A stretch of 64,000 bases of DNA from Nocardioides_C sp963700955 (GCA_963700955.1 CAVOZH010000003.1:62001-126000), one strand, 5' to 3'. Counted from the stretch's first letter, positions 1 to 8,538 are shown. Numbers and translations are program-made. The notes: a model not told the origin generated them from the sequence alone.

Positions 1-453
1 ACCGCAGCGGTCCACTCGCTCCCAGGGCCAGTCGGTGGCGAGCCAGTGGGCGACGGCGTCGGCGAGTGGTACGTCCAGGTCCGATCGGTCGGCCCGGACC
101 CAGGACTGCACCGTGACGTCCCACTCCTCGGCGGCCGACGGATACAGGTAGACGCAGCCGATGACGTCGTTGTCGCCTGGGTCGAGGACAGTGAAGGTGA
201 AGCCGGCGCGACGTCTGAAGTCGTCGGCGTGGCGGCGAAGGTCGGCGAGGTTTTCCTCGAGCGTCATGCCGTTGGGCGGTGGCCACTTGCCGTCGGGATA
301 GCCGGGGGTGAAGCGGATGTGCTCGATGCTCGACATCCAGGCGGCATGGTCGGCCTGATTGTGCTGCGGCCCCAGCGGTTCGAGGTGGAACTGGTCGGTG
401 GTGAGTGACGTCGGCGGATCGAAGCCGACTGGCACGAACTCGTCCGCGGTCAT
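1..453 (-). CDS. GNAT-family N-acetyltransferase, 3' end cut off by the window edge
   Basis: An open frame of 151 codons runs leftwards from an ATG at 453 and leaves the window without a stop. It reads MTADEFVPVGFDPP at the N-terminus, then a segment with WMSSIEHIRFTPG, FTFTVLD and VIGCVYLYPS, and ends near DWPWERVD. This is the layout of the first two thirds of an actinobacterial GNAT acetyltransferase: the beta-strand pair before the acetyl-CoA loop is present, while the loop and C-terminal strands lie outside. The substrate cannot be told. An in-frame ATG at 483 is an alternative start; neither has a convincing Shine-Dalgarno sequence. Family assignment is by recognised sequence pattern only. 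Confidence 0.75.
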   Translation of the reverse strand, partial: MTADEFVPVGFDPPTSLTTDQFHLEPLGPQHNQADHAAWMSSIEHIRFTPGYPDGKWPPPNGMTLEENLADLRRHADDFRRRAGFTFTVLDPGDNDVIGCVYLYPSAAEEWDVTVQSWVRADRSDLDVPLADAVAHWLATDWPWERVDRCG

Positions 454-731
454 GAGCGGGACCGTACTGGACTGGCCAGACATCCGCACTCGAGTTCTTC
501 TCGGCGGTGCGGAACCGACACCCGCCGAGGTCGGCCAGGGCCTCGACCTGGTCGGCGACGGGTCGCGGCGCGGCGCGGCCCGACCTTGGTGACAGGTCGT
601 CGGCGTAGGGCGCGAGCCCGGCGGGATCAACTGGTTGACCAAGATCTGGTTGGCCGAGCGGTCGCGGCAGCCTGACGCACCTCTGGAGGACACGGGGAGG
701 CGCAGGCGCAATGTCCGACCTAGGCAGGCCG
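454..731. other. No recognisable gene between GNAT and hydrolase
   Basis: This stretch has short open frames on the minus strand (for example one containing SANQILVNQLIPPG) but no start, ribosome site or family pattern that I can support. It may be decayed coding DNA. Confidence 0.3.
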
Positions 732-1592
732 TCAGTCCCCCGCGGTTTGCTGCAGCAGCGCCGTGACGAATGTGTCCCAGTCCGCAGGCGGCGGTAGCTC
801 GTGGCCAACGCCCTGCAGCGGCAGTAGCGTGGCGTTCGGTATCGCCGTCGCTAGCGCCTGGCCATGTCCGAGGGGGAACAGGGGATCGTCGGTGCCGTGC
901 ACGACCAACGTGGGCGCGACTATGTCGGCAAGGCAGCCGTCCGGCTCACGTCCGGGCTCGAGCTGCGCATGGTTGACCATCGCCGCGATATCGATGCTGC
1001 GCTCCACGATCTGCTCGACGACCGCGCGCACCCGGGTCTCGTCGAAGCCGCGCCGCATGAAGGCCCGCTGATCCTGGATCAGCCTCTCCACCACGGCCGC
1101 GCGGTCGGCCCAGTCCAGGTCCGGTTGTTCCCGCGCCGCTTCGAAGTGCGCGAGCAGGTCAGGCTCGATATCCGGCAACCCGGCGGGTGCGCCGGGCAAC
1201 GCCGCGGTGGTGTCGACCAGGGTCAGGGAACTGACCCGCTCGGGTGCTTCGACGGCGATGCACTGCGCGATGGCCCCGCCCATCGAGACACCGACGAGGT
1301 GGGCCTTGTCTATCCCGAGCGCTTCGAGCAGCGCGACCGCGTCGTCGCGCAGGTCGGCGCCGGTGTAGCCCGGCCGCCCGGGCGGATACGTGGTGGAACC
1401 ACCGGTGTCACGGTAGTCGTACCGAACGACATAGCGCTGCCCGGCGGCGAGACGCTCACAGAACCCGTCCTCCCACCAGTCCATCGGACTCGACATTCCA
1501 CCGATCAGCAGAACCGCCGGATCGTCGGCCTCCCCGAACGTCTGCACGCACAACTCAATACCGTTGGCGGGGACGAGGCGCTTGATGCTCAT
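732..1592 (-). CDS. alpha/beta hydrolase, RdmC-like
   Basis: A 286-residue alpha/beta-fold hydrolase, probably a cytoplasmic esterase. The nucleophile elbow GVSMGG places Ser103 as nucleophile. The acid is probably Asp235 or Asp236 in HGTDDPLF and the catalytic His is His264 in GVGHELP. The segment YDYRDTGGSTTYPPG with PGYTGADL after it is typical of the aclacinomycin methylesterase (RdmC)-like branch, often annotated only as alpha/beta hydrolase. Length is normal for the family and the frame is intact. It stands alone between decayed stretches, so context does not suggest a substrate. Family is confident, substrate unknown. Confidence 0.85.
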   Translation of the reverse strand: MSIKRLVPANGIELCVQTFGEADDPAVLLIGGMSSPMDWWEDGFCERLAAGQRYVVRYDYRDTGGSTTYPPGRPGYTGADLRDDAVALLEALGIDKAHLVGVSMGGAIAQCIAVEAPERVSSLTLVDTTAALPGAPAGLPDIEPDLLAHFEAAREQPDLDWADRAAVVERLIQDQRAFMRRGFDETRVRAVVEQIVERSIDIAAMVNHAQLEPGREPDGCLADIVAPTLVVHGTDDPLFPLGHGQALATAIPNATLLPLQGVGHELPPPADWDTFVTALLQQTAGD

Positions 1593-1876
1593 GATCGTTC
1601 AGACCCGCATTCTGCTCGAAAGTCATCGGACTCCGGCGCGAGGCACCCGTCCGTCCATCCGCGTGGCGTGGTGCGCAGTGCTGCCCAGGCGACCGTATGA
1701 CGCGGGGGCGGGCGACCCCTGTGCGCGACTGGCGGCTCATGGCCGCCTCCCTCACGGCATGCTGGGCATCAGCTTGACGACTGAGGACGAGGCCGGGTTC
1801 TTTCGCGCCGCCGTGCGGGTATCGCAGAGGGTGGGAAGCTGGCCGTTTGCCATCCTGCTCCGGCTCCTGCCTCTGA
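1593..1876. other. No recognisable gene
   Basis: Between the hydrolase start and the toxin-like remnant the six frames show only overlapping, compositionally biased open frames. No ribosome site, repeat or family pattern was seen. Confidence 0.3.
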
Positions 1877-2146
1877 TGGCAAGGTCTGCCCCAAGACACC
1901 TGGACCGCACAAGCGGATCTGATCGTGGACCTCAAGCAGAACAAGGCCGGCGATTCGGTCCAGGTAAGCGGCAAGTACCTCGACTACATCGCCGCCGCCC
2001 GGGACTACGCCGCCCAGCTCGCCGCATCGGGCAGCCCGGTGTGGGTCGTCCACGCCGAGAAGGGCGACGGTGGGCTCACCGACCTCGAGCGCGCCACGCT
2101 TGAGGCGGCGGCCAACGTGACCTTGGTGACGGTCCCGGGCGCGGTA
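1877..2146 (+). pseudogene. possible C-terminal toxin-domain remnant
   Basis: A frame opened by a stop at 1874-1876 has normal coding character and no plausible upstream start. It carries WTAQADLIVDLKQNKAG, then VSGKYLDYIAAARDYAAQL, then PVWVVHAEKGDGG and VTLVTVPGAV. Strand-helix-strand order with a short charged LKQNK element resembles restriction-endonuclease-fold C-terminal toxin domains of polymorphic toxins, where the preceding delivery part is large; here that part is missing. After about 2146 the same frame continues in non-protein-like sequence to a stop at 2344. A GTG at 1925 could start a short protein, but I read it as a fragment. The family call is tentative. Confidence 0.35.
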
Positions 2147-2361
2147 TTCCTCCTCCCGGACTGCCCAGCAGCGCAGCCCGGTTGCGCGCCGGGCGATGAA
2201 GACTTCGCTGGCACGGCGGCCGGGCGTCGACGCCTTGGCTCGATCGCTCATCGGCAGTTGCGGCTTTCACTATCAGCGGCAAGAGCGTGCACTCCTACAA
2301 CGCACTCAGAGCGTCCCGGAAGCCGATCGGGACGCGGAGCGTGACCAGTGCGGGATGGGCA

Positions 2362-3081
2362 TCAACCAGCGACCGATCTCTCGATGAGGTCGAGGTCGCG
2401 CACGCAGAACTGGTGGTGCTCGAACTCCTCGCCGAGCACTGTGCCCAGGCATTGCCGCACCGATCGTCCGCGTGCGTAAGGCGGCCACATGTCGTTGTCG
2501 GGGATCGGTGCCGGCTCCTGGAGCTGCTCGGAGGTTACGGCGTCCAGCCAGCGCTCGAGCTCGGCCGCCTGTTCGTCCCTGATCGCCAGCACCTCGTCGA
2601 GCGTCGGGTCCGCCGACGGGTCGAGCCCCTGCTCCTCGCGGCTGGGTACGGACTCGATGCCCAGGCCCATCGGAGTGAACAGATCGGTGGACCCGAGGCA
2701 GCAGCGCCGAAACCACGAGTCGTGGACGAAGACCAGGTGGCGCAGCGTCTGCACAGCTGACCACTCGTCGTTCACGCTCTCGTTCTCGATGCCGGGCGAC
2801 TCCCGCATGCGCGCCACGGTCGCCGCCCAGTCGGTGCGCAGCTGCCGCCATCCTCGGCGCAGGTCGGCCAGGTCGTCCGACCGGATGAGCCGGCGGACTG
2901 GGTGACGACGGTCGAGCTCGGCCTCGACGTACTCCATGACTTCGACGCCGTTCACGACGAGGTTGGTCACCAGCCCGTCGATCACGGCGTCCTGCATGAT
3001 CACGCCGATCAGACGGGTGTTGTTCAGGTTGCACTCGCGGAACTCCGCGCCCTCCATGTCCTCGTCCACGTACCGCTTCAT
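2362..3081 (-). CDS. DinB-superfamily protein with short pentapeptide-like N-terminus
   Basis: 239 residues from the ATG at 3081 (MKRYVDEDMEG); an in-frame codon ten residues upstream at 3111 is less likely. The first 35 residues resemble a pentapeptide-repeat strip (EGAEFRECNLNNTRLIGV). The rest is a four-helix DinB/DUF664-type bundle with the metal-site style motifs LRHLVFVHDSWF and EEFEHHQFCVRDLDL. DinB bundles in actinobacteria are often mycothiol-dependent transferases or isomerases, usually with a divalent metal held by three His; the His-rich helices here fit that, but the reaction is unknown. Its C-terminal motif recurs in a gene remnant near 53.6 kb. Confidence 0.75.
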   Translation of the reverse strand: MKRYVDEDMEGAEFRECNLNNTRLIGVIMQDAVIDGLVTNLVVNGVEVMEYVEAELDRRHPVRRLIRSDDLADLRRGWRQLRTDWAATVARMRESPGIENESVNDEWSAVQTLRHLVFVHDSWFRRCCLGSTDLFTPMGLGIESVPSREEQGLDPSADPTLDEVLAIRDEQAAELERWLDAVTSEQLQEPAPIPDNDMWPPYARGRSVRQCLGTVLGEEFEHHQFCVRDLDLIERSVAG

Positions 3082-3111
3082 GCTCAGCAGGCTAAGCCCG
3101 GCCCCCGACAT

Positions 3112-3568
3112 CCGGAGCGGGCACCGGGCAGAGTCAGGAGATGCGCTTCCTGCGCGCTCCTCAGATCAAGTCCCGGGCGCATCCAATTCATTAGCCGCGC
3201 GCTCTCGAGTCGTGCCGCAAGCGGAACCATCAGCGGGAAACACGACATGCCACCAGGCAAAGCGCACGACCGAGCGTCCCGCGGGGATCGGGTACGGAGG
3301 TCGCGTCGAGCTTGTGGGTGACTGCCTGGGCTTCGGCGGTAACACGATCATCTGGGACCGCCTGCCGGACGGCATCGACGCCATTCCGTCCGGTTGCCCG
3401 ACCGACGTCTACGCCTACCGCCCGACCGATGAACAGCCATCACGTTCGGGCCGTGGAAAGGGCTCGCTCATCGGCAAGTCAGAGCAGACGGTCTGCCCGG
3501 CGTGGGCCGCAGCCGACCAGGGCCCTGTCTCAAAGTCCGGCTCATGCGACTTGTGGCAAGATCGCGGG
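3112..3568. other. 457 bp without a confident gene; possible coding remnant near 3300-3430
   Basis: The only protein-like stretch is on the plus strand around 3300-3430 and reads RVELVGDCLGFGGNTIIW and then DAIPSGCPTDVYAYRP. This looks like the C-terminal beta-rich end of a small secreted protein, but it has no start or ribosome site and ends in low-quality sequence. The rest holds nothing recognisable. Confidence 0.3.
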
Positions 3569-3979
3569 ATGCTACGACTAACCGACTTCATCATCGATTG
3601 CCCGGACACGATGAAGCTGGCAGCCTTCTACTCTGGGGTGATGGGGCTCCCGGTCAAGCAGGGCAGTAACGAGAACTGGGCCGGTATCCAGTTCGGCGAG
3701 ATCGAACTGGCCTTCATCCAGGTGGAGGACTACCGCGCCCCGCAGTGGCCCGACAGCGAGCACCCCAAGCAGTTCCACCTCGACTTCGAAGTCGACGACA
3801 TCGAGGCCGAACAGCGCCGCGTCCTGGCCCTCGGCGCGACCCCGCAGCGGGACTGCATCGGCCCCGACGGCTACGGCTTCCGCGTCTACGCCGACCCCAT
3901 TGGCCACCCCTTCTGCCTCTGCCGCAACAAGGGTGTCATGTGGACCGATCAGGGCCTCATCTGGCCCAAGCGCGACTAG
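3569..3979 (+). CDS. VOC-family (glyoxalase-like) protein
   Basis: 136 residues starting at the ATG at 3569 (MLRLTDFIIDCPDTM). The protein has the two beta-alpha-beta-beta-beta modules of the vicinal oxygen chelate fold: LAAFYSGVMGLPV in the first half, FHLDFEVDDIEAE in the second, and the closing GYGFRVYADPIGHPFCLC. His70 in FHLDFEV is one of the usual metal or ligand positions. This is the glyoxalase_6-like branch, with members ranging from enzymes to drug-binding proteins; function here is unknown. The frame is open much further upstream, but protein-like sequence begins only at this ATG. Confidence 0.85.
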   Translation: MLRLTDFIIDCPDTMKLAAFYSGVMGLPVKQGSNENWAGIQFGEIELAFIQVEDYRAPQWPDSEHPKQFHLDFEVDDIEAEQRRVLALGATPQRDCIGPDGYGFRVYADPIGHPFCLCRNKGVMWTDQGLIWPKRD

Positions 3980-4146
3980 AACGTGTACCGACCTTCGTCC
4001 TCGGGGTCGTCCCACAACTCGTGAAGCACGTGCGGATCGGGTCTCCAGCAGGAGAACGAGGTGCCGCGCTGCACGGCCGCGTGCCTCTCGCGAGCTCAGT
4101 CGCGGCGGCGCAATGTGGCATGTCGTCGATGTCAGGATGCGGGTGA

Positions 4147-4332
4147 CGCGACGCCGAGCAGCAGCGGCGCCTGGAGGACGCGCTCACCGCGGCCGGGGTG
4201 CGGCACACCTGCGAGCTCTACGACGGCGCCGCGCACGGCTGCACGATGGCGGACACGGCGGTGTACGACGAGGCGGCGACCGAACGGCACTGGGAGCGGT
4301 TGCTGGACCTGTGCGCGCGCAACCTGCGCTGA
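4147..4332 (+). pseudogene. dienelactone hydrolase, C-terminal remnant
   Basis: A frame opened by TGA at 4144-4146 and closed by TGA at 4330-4332 encodes about 61 residues. It contains RRLEDALTAAGVRHTCELYD, AAHGCTMADT and YDEAATERHWERLLDLC. This is the ending of dienelactone hydrolase family proteins, with the His of AxHG being the catalytic histidine of the triad. The preceding roughly 180 residues, including the nucleophile Cys and the Asp, are missing, and no start is available. I read it as the surviving 3' end of a deleted gene. Confidence 0.65.
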
Positions 4333-4372
4333 CCCGCCGGGTCACCGGCGACGACGCCTCGGCGGATCGCGG

Positions 4373-5206
4373 CTAGGGATTGAAGAACATCCGCCGGAAG
4401 CCCAGGGCTCGCCACGGCCGCCGCCCCCATGGGAGCAGCCGGCCCCTGGCGATCGGCTGCCACTGGGGGATGCGCCCGTACATCAGGAGGAGCAGCGCCA
4501 CCGGCTCGGCCAGGACGTGGCAGTCGACCGGCGCCCCTCCCGGCTCCTCGAGCGACACCTGTCCGTCGGTGAAGCGGAAGACGACGCGGGGGCCCCCGCG
4601 GACCCGCAGGTCGTAGCCGCCGGTGTGGCCATGGGCGGTCTCCGGGTCGACGAACGCCGGCGTGAGGCGGATCGCGGCACGCAGCGCCAGGCGGGCCTCG
4701 TCCGCGGCGATCGGCCACGGCCGCCCCGTGACCATGGCGATGTCGTAACCGTGCACCAGCACCTCCGACAGCTGGATGCCGGTCAGCCCGGCGTGGTCGG
4801 GCGCGATCTCGCCCAGGTAGTACGGGCTGTGCATCGGGCGGTCGGGCGGAAGCGTCGCGGTGCCCGCCAGGTAGTCGTCCACCGCGGTGACCAGCAAGCG
4901 CGCCAGCGCCTGCGGGCCGCGCTCCGTCTCGACGATCAACGCCCGGGTGTTGAGCTCGGCGATGCGGCGCGCTGCGACCTGGGTGCACGTCGCACCCTCC
5001 GCCCAGGGGACCGCCCGGCCGGCTGCCACGAGCATGGCGTGCCGCAGGCTGATCACCACGTGGGCGGCGGTGTCACCGACGGTCCAGGTGGACCCGGGAA
5101 CCGCCGCGTCCGTGTCCGGCAACGAGCGCAACACGTCCGCGAGTCGGCCCGCGGCGCGGTCAAGCGCGTCCCGGGACTCGGGCAGCGCACTCGCCGGCAG
5201 AGGCAC
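4373..5206 (-). CDS. maleylpyruvate isomerase-family mycothiol-dependent protein
   Basis: A DinB-like bundle at the N-terminus (ALDRAAGRLADVLRSLPD, then WTVGDTAAHVVISLRH) is followed by VLVHGYDIAMVTGRPWP. A C-terminal SCP2-like part (VRGGPRVVFRFTDG, CHVLAEPVALLLLMYG) follows. This is the layout of the mycothiol-dependent maleylpyruvate isomerase family; His in TAAHVV and HGYDIA are likely metal ligands. I use the GTG at 5206 (277 residues) because the conserved core starts directly after it. An ATG at 5305 would add 33 Arg/Gly-rich residues and has a slightly better ribosome site. The substrate is unknown; most members are not true maleylpyruvate isomerases. Confidence 0.7.
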   Translation of the reverse strand: MPLPASALPESRDALDRAAGRLADVLRSLPDTDAAVPGSTWTVGDTAAHVVISLRHAMLVAAGRAVPWAEGATCTQVAARRIAELNTRALIVETERGPQALARLLVTAVDDYLAGTATLPPDRPMHSPYYLGEIAPDHAGLTGIQLSEVLVHGYDIAMVTGRPWPIAADEARLALRAAIRLTPAFVDPETAHGHTGGYDLRVRGGPRVVFRFTDGQVSLEEPGGAPVDCHVLAEPVALLLLMYGRIPQWQPIARGRLLPWGRRPWRALGFRRMFFNP

Positions 5207-5478
5207 ACGACCATGGTGACCCGCGGGCCGAGCCCTGTCACCGGACCGGGTCGCGCCACGTGCCGGCCCACCGCGGCTGCGCCACCAGCGCCGGTATCCC
5301 CCCATCAGCGCCCTGTGGGTGAAGGGGCGGCCCATCCTGGGTGGAATGACCGGCGCTGGATGACGTGACGTGAGGATTCCGAAAGCATCGGCTGTCGTCC
5401 ACAAGCGTCGCTCGAAGCAATCACGCGAAAATGGGTGCGGATTCCGACGTTCGGTGGACCGAAGGTGATCGGAGGTAG

Positions 5479-6618
5479 TCAGATGCCGAGCGAGCGGCCG
5501 ATGATCTCCTTCTGGATCTCGGTGGTGCCGCCGTAGATGGTCTGGATCCGGCTGTCGACGTAGGCACGAGCGATGGGGTACTCCATCATGTAGCCGTAGC
5601 CGCCGAACAGCTGGACCGCCTCGTTCACGAGCTTGTTCTGGAGCTCCGTGGTCCACCACTTCGCCATGGCGGCGAGCTTCGCGTCGAGTTGGCCGGCGTT
5701 GTGGCGACGGACGCAGTCGTCGACGAAGACGCGTGCGATGTGGGCCTCCGTGGCCATCTCGGCGATCAGGAACCGGTTGTGCTGGAACTTCCCGATCGGC
5801 TTGCCGAACGCCTCGCGCTCCTTGGCGTAGCCCAACGACAGCTCGAGGATCTGCTCGCAGGCGGCGGCCGCGATCATCGCGATCGAGAGCCGCTCCTGGG
5901 GCAGGTTCACCATCAGGGAGATGAAGCCGCTGCCCTCCTCGCCGAGGAGGTTCGCCTTCGGCACCACGACGTTGTCGAAGAACAGCTCGGCGGTGTCCTG
6001 AGCCTTGAGGCCCATCTTGTCGAGGTTGCGGCCGCGCTCGAAGCCGTCCATCCCGCGCTCGACGACGAGCAGGCTGATCCCCTTGTGGCCCGCGTCCGGG
6101 TCGGTCTTCGCGACGACGATCACGAGATCGGCCAGGATGCCGTTGCTGATGAAGGTCTTCGAGCCGTTGAGGACGTAGTGGTCGCCCTTGTCCGCCGCGT
6201 GGGTGCGGATGCCCTGGAGGTCGCTGCCGGCGCCGGGCTCGGTCATCGCGATCGCGCTGATCAGCTCACCGCTGACGAGTCCGGGGAGCCAGCGCTGCTT
6301 CTGCTCCTCGGTGGCCAGGGTGCTGATGTAGGGGACGATGATGTCGGTGTGGACCAGGAACCCCGGGCCGTTCGCGCCGGCCCGGGTGAGCTCCTCGGCC
6401 ATCACCATGTTGTAGCGGAAGTCCTTGACCCCGGCTCCGCCGTACTCCTCGTCGACGTCGAAGCACAGCAGGCCGAGCTCGCCGGCCTTCGTCCAGACCG
6501 AGCGGTCGACGACGCCGTCCTTCTCCCACTGCTCGTGATGAGGCGTGACCTCCTTCTCGATGAAGGAGCGGACCGTCTGCCGGAACGACTCGTGCTCGGG
6601 CTCGAAGATCTCGCGCAT
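5479..6618 (-). CDS. acyl-CoA dehydrogenase
   Basis: 379 residues, the normal length for a FAD-dependent acyl-CoA dehydrogenase catalysing alpha,beta-desaturation of an acyl-CoA. Signature 1 is AMTEPGAGSD at 124-133, the middle domain has KTFISNG, and the C-terminal bundle has LFGGYGYMMEYP and IYGGTTEIQKEIIGRSL. At the position of the catalytic Glu of medium- and short-chain enzymes (IYEGT) there is Gly363. The base is therefore probably a Glu in the helix after LPQERLSIA (about 254-260), as in long-chain and isovaleryl-type enzymes. It lies one base downstream of the F420-type oxidoreductase gene and is probably cotranscribed with it. Confidence 0.92.
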   Translation of the reverse strand: MREIFEPEHESFRQTVRSFIEKEVTPHHEQWEKDGVVDRSVWTKAGELGLLCFDVDEEYGGAGVKDFRYNMVMAEELTRAGANGPGFLVHTDIIVPYISTLATEEQKQRWLPGLVSGELISAIAMTEPGAGSDLQGIRTHAADKGDHYVLNGSKTFISNGILADLVIVVAKTDPDAGHKGISLLVVERGMDGFERGRNLDKMGLKAQDTAELFFDNVVVPKANLLGEEGSGFISLMVNLPQERLSIAMIAAAACEQILELSLGYAKEREAFGKPIGKFQHNRFLIAEMATEAHIARVFVDDCVRRHNAGQLDAKLAAMAKWWTTELQNKLVNEAVQLFGGYGYMMEYPIARAYVDSRIQTIYGGTTEIQKEIIGRSLGI

Positions 6619-6619
6619 G

Positions 6620-7651
6620 TCAGGACACCCATTCCTTCATCTGGCGGACGAGGGCTGCCGGGTCGTCGGCAACCGGTGTGATCTGGAGGCTGGTGACTCC
6701 GGACTCGCGGAACGCCTCGATGCGCTCCTTCACGTAGGACTCGGGGCCGACCAGGTTGCACATCTCGAGCAGCTCGAGCGGGACCAGTGCCTCGGCGTCA
6801 CGCTTGTTGCCGTTGAGGTACATGTCCTGGATCTTGGCGGCCTCGGCCTCGAAGCCGTAGCGGCAGGCAAGCTCGTTGTAGAAGTTCTTGCCCTTGGCGC
6901 CCATGCCACCGATGTAGAGGGCGAACATCGGGCGGGCGAAGTCGAGCATCCCCTTGACGTCGTCGCCGACCGCGACCATGCCGCCCGCAGCGATCTCGAG
7001 CGGGCCGAGGTCGTCGGGGCGCTTGGCCCTGCCCGCGGCGAGCGCGTCGCCCCAGACGTCTGAGGCCTTCTCGGGCGCGTAGAGGAACGGCAGCCAGCCG
7101 TCGGCGTACTCCGCGGTGCCCTGGACGTTCTTCTCGCCGAGCGCGGCGATGTAGATCGGGACCACGGGACGCTCGGGCTTGGTCAGCATCTTGAGCGGCT
7201 TGCCGAGGCCGAGGCCCTGGTCGGGCGGCAGCGGGATGGTGAAGATCTTGCCCTGGAACTGGACCGTCTCGCGGCGCAGGGCAGCGCGGACGATCTGGAC
7301 CACCTCACGGGTCCGGCCGAGCGGCTTGTCGTAGGGCATGCCGTGCCAGCCCTCGATCACCTGCGGGCCGGAGGCGCCGAGGCCGAGGATCGCGCGGCCG
7401 CCGCTCACGTTGTCGAGACCCGCGGCGGTCTGGGCGAGGGCGCCGGGCGTGCGGGAGTAGATGTTGAGGATCGCCGAGCCGATCTCGAGCGTCTCGGTCT
7501 TCGCGGCCAGGTAGCCCATCAGGGTGGGGGAGTCGAACCCGTATGCCTCGGCCACCCAGACGGTGTCCAGACCGGCCTTCTCCAAGGCGACGACCTGGTC
7601 CGCTGCTTCACGTGGGTTTCCGGCATACATCAGGGGCATCGAGAGCTTCAT
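6620..7651 (-). CDS. LLM-class F420-dependent oxidoreductase
   Basis: 343 residues from the ATG at 7651 (MKLSMPLMYAGNP), preceded by a GTAGGG ribosome site. The TIM-barrel luciferase-like fold is shown by DTVWVAEAYGFDS, IGSAILNIYSRTPGALAQTA, LGLGASGPQVIEGWHG and IYIAALGEKN. This is the pattern of F420-dependent members, which transfer hydride to or from F420 on small-molecule substrates. It is the first gene of a two-gene operon with the acyl-CoA dehydrogenase and is divergent from the F420:NADPH reductase gene, which would supply reduced F420. That neighbourhood supports F420 rather than FMN. The substrate is unknown, possibly an acyl-CoA or sterol-like compound. Confidence 0.88.
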   Translation of the reverse strand: MKLSMPLMYAGNPREAADQVVALEKAGLDTVWVAEAYGFDSPTLMGYLAAKTETLEIGSAILNIYSRTPGALAQTAAGLDNVSGGRAILGLGASGPQVIEGWHGMPYDKPLGRTREVVQIVRAALRRETVQFQGKIFTIPLPPDQGLGLGKPLKMLTKPERPVVPIYIAALGEKNVQGTAEYADGWLPFLYAPEKASDVWGDALAAGRAKRPDDLGPLEIAAGGMVAVGDDVKGMLDFARPMFALYIGGMGAKGKNFYNELACRYGFEAEAAKIQDMYLNGNKRDAEALVPLELLEMCNLVGPESYVKERIEAFRESGVTSLQITPVADDPAALVRQMKEWVS

Positions 7652-7716
7652 GGCCCTACTTTCGCTTGTGTCGAGGCGTGGGCACGCCAGGGGGTCCGGC
7701 CGCGCAGGCACTACCG

Positions 7717-7733
7717 TGACAGTATCGCTGTCA
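7717..7733. promoter_or_regulatory. palindromic operator between divergent F420 genes
   Basis: TGACAG-TATCG-CTGTCA is a perfect 6-bp inverted repeat with a 5-bp centre. It lies in the 122-bp space between the oxidoreductase start (7651) and the F420:NADPH reductase start (7774). Size and symmetry fit a TetR-type repressor site controlling both directions. No TetR gene is in the window, so the regulator is unknown. It could instead form a short RNA hairpin in the npdG leader. Confidence 0.55.
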
Positions 7734-7773
7734 TGATTTCAAGAGGTACCCGGTCGATCCAGGAGGCGCAGAC

Positions 7774-8442
7774 GTGACGAGCTACCGCATCGCGGTCATC
7801 GGGGGCACCGGCCCGCAGGGCAAGGGGCTGGCCTATCGGTTCGCCAGGCACGGGCACGCAGTGGTGCTGGGTTCGCGCTCGGCGGAGCGGGCTGAGGCCG
7901 CGGCCTCGGAGATCCGCGAGCGGGTCCCGGACGCCGACGTGTCGGGTGCCGGCAACGCGGACGCTGCGGCGGACGCGGAGGTGGTGCTGCTGGCGGTGCC
8001 GTACGACGGTCACGACGACCTCGTGAAGGACCTGGCCCCTGTGCTCGAGGGCAAGACCGTCATCTCCTGCGTCAACCCGCTCGGCTTCGACAAGCGGGGT
8101 CCGTACGGCCTGGACGTGCCAGGGGGGAGCGCAGCGGAGACCGCGGCCTCGATCGTCCCCGGCGCGACGGTGGTCGGCGCGTTCCACCACGTGTCGGCGG
8201 TGACGTTGTGGGGGGACGCGGAGTTCCTCGACCACGAGGACGTGCTGGTCTGCGGTGACGACGAGGACGCGAAGCAGGTCGCGATCGAGCTCGCCCGGAC
8301 CGTGACCGGACGCGACGGGGTGGACGCGGGGAAGCTCCGGCTGGCCCGTCAGCTCGAGCCGCTGACCGCCGTGCTCATCAGCATCAACAAGCGCTACAAG
8401 ACCCGCTCCGGCATCGCGGTCTCGGGACTCCCCGGACACTAG
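7774..8442 (+). CDS. npdG: NADPH-dependent F420 reductase
   Basis: 222 residues from a GTG at 7774, with a strong AGGAGG eight bases upstream. The enzyme passes hydride between NADPH and coenzyme F420. The Rossmann motif IGGTGPQGKG is at 8-17, and GSRSAERA at 33-40 carries the Ser-Arg pair expected for the NADPH 2'-phosphate. VLLAVPYDGH, NPLGFDKRG and GAFHHVSA are family signatures of Fno/NpdG. Length is normal. It is divergent from an F420-type oxidoreductase and shares a palindromic operator with it, so the two probably act together as donor and user of reduced F420. Confidence 0.93.
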   Translation: MTSYRIAVIGGTGPQGKGLAYRFARHGHAVVLGSRSAERAEAAASEIRERVPDADVSGAGNADAAADAEVVLLAVPYDGHDDLVKDLAPVLEGKTVISCVNPLGFDKRGPYGLDVPGGSAAETAASIVPGATVVGAFHHVSAVTLWGDAEFLDHEDVLVCGDDEDAKQVAIELARTVTGRDGVDAGKLRLARQLEPLTAVLISINKRYKTRSGIAVSGLPGH

Positions 8443-8538
8443 GTCCCGGCCCGCCGACGTGCGTCCCCGCAAACGGTGCGTCATCCGGCGTAGGGAAAAC
8501 CGGTAGAGCCGGACAGTCCGGGCGGGCAGAATCGGGCG

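Noticed and set aside
3112..3568. Upstream extension of the VOC gene
   Set aside because: The frame is open from 2936, but it runs antisense through the DinB-type gene and is not protein-like until the ATG at 3569.
1..5300. Insertion sequence or transposon at the decayed left end
   Set aside because: No transposase motif, terminal inverted repeat or target-site duplication was seen. The decay looks like simple deletion.
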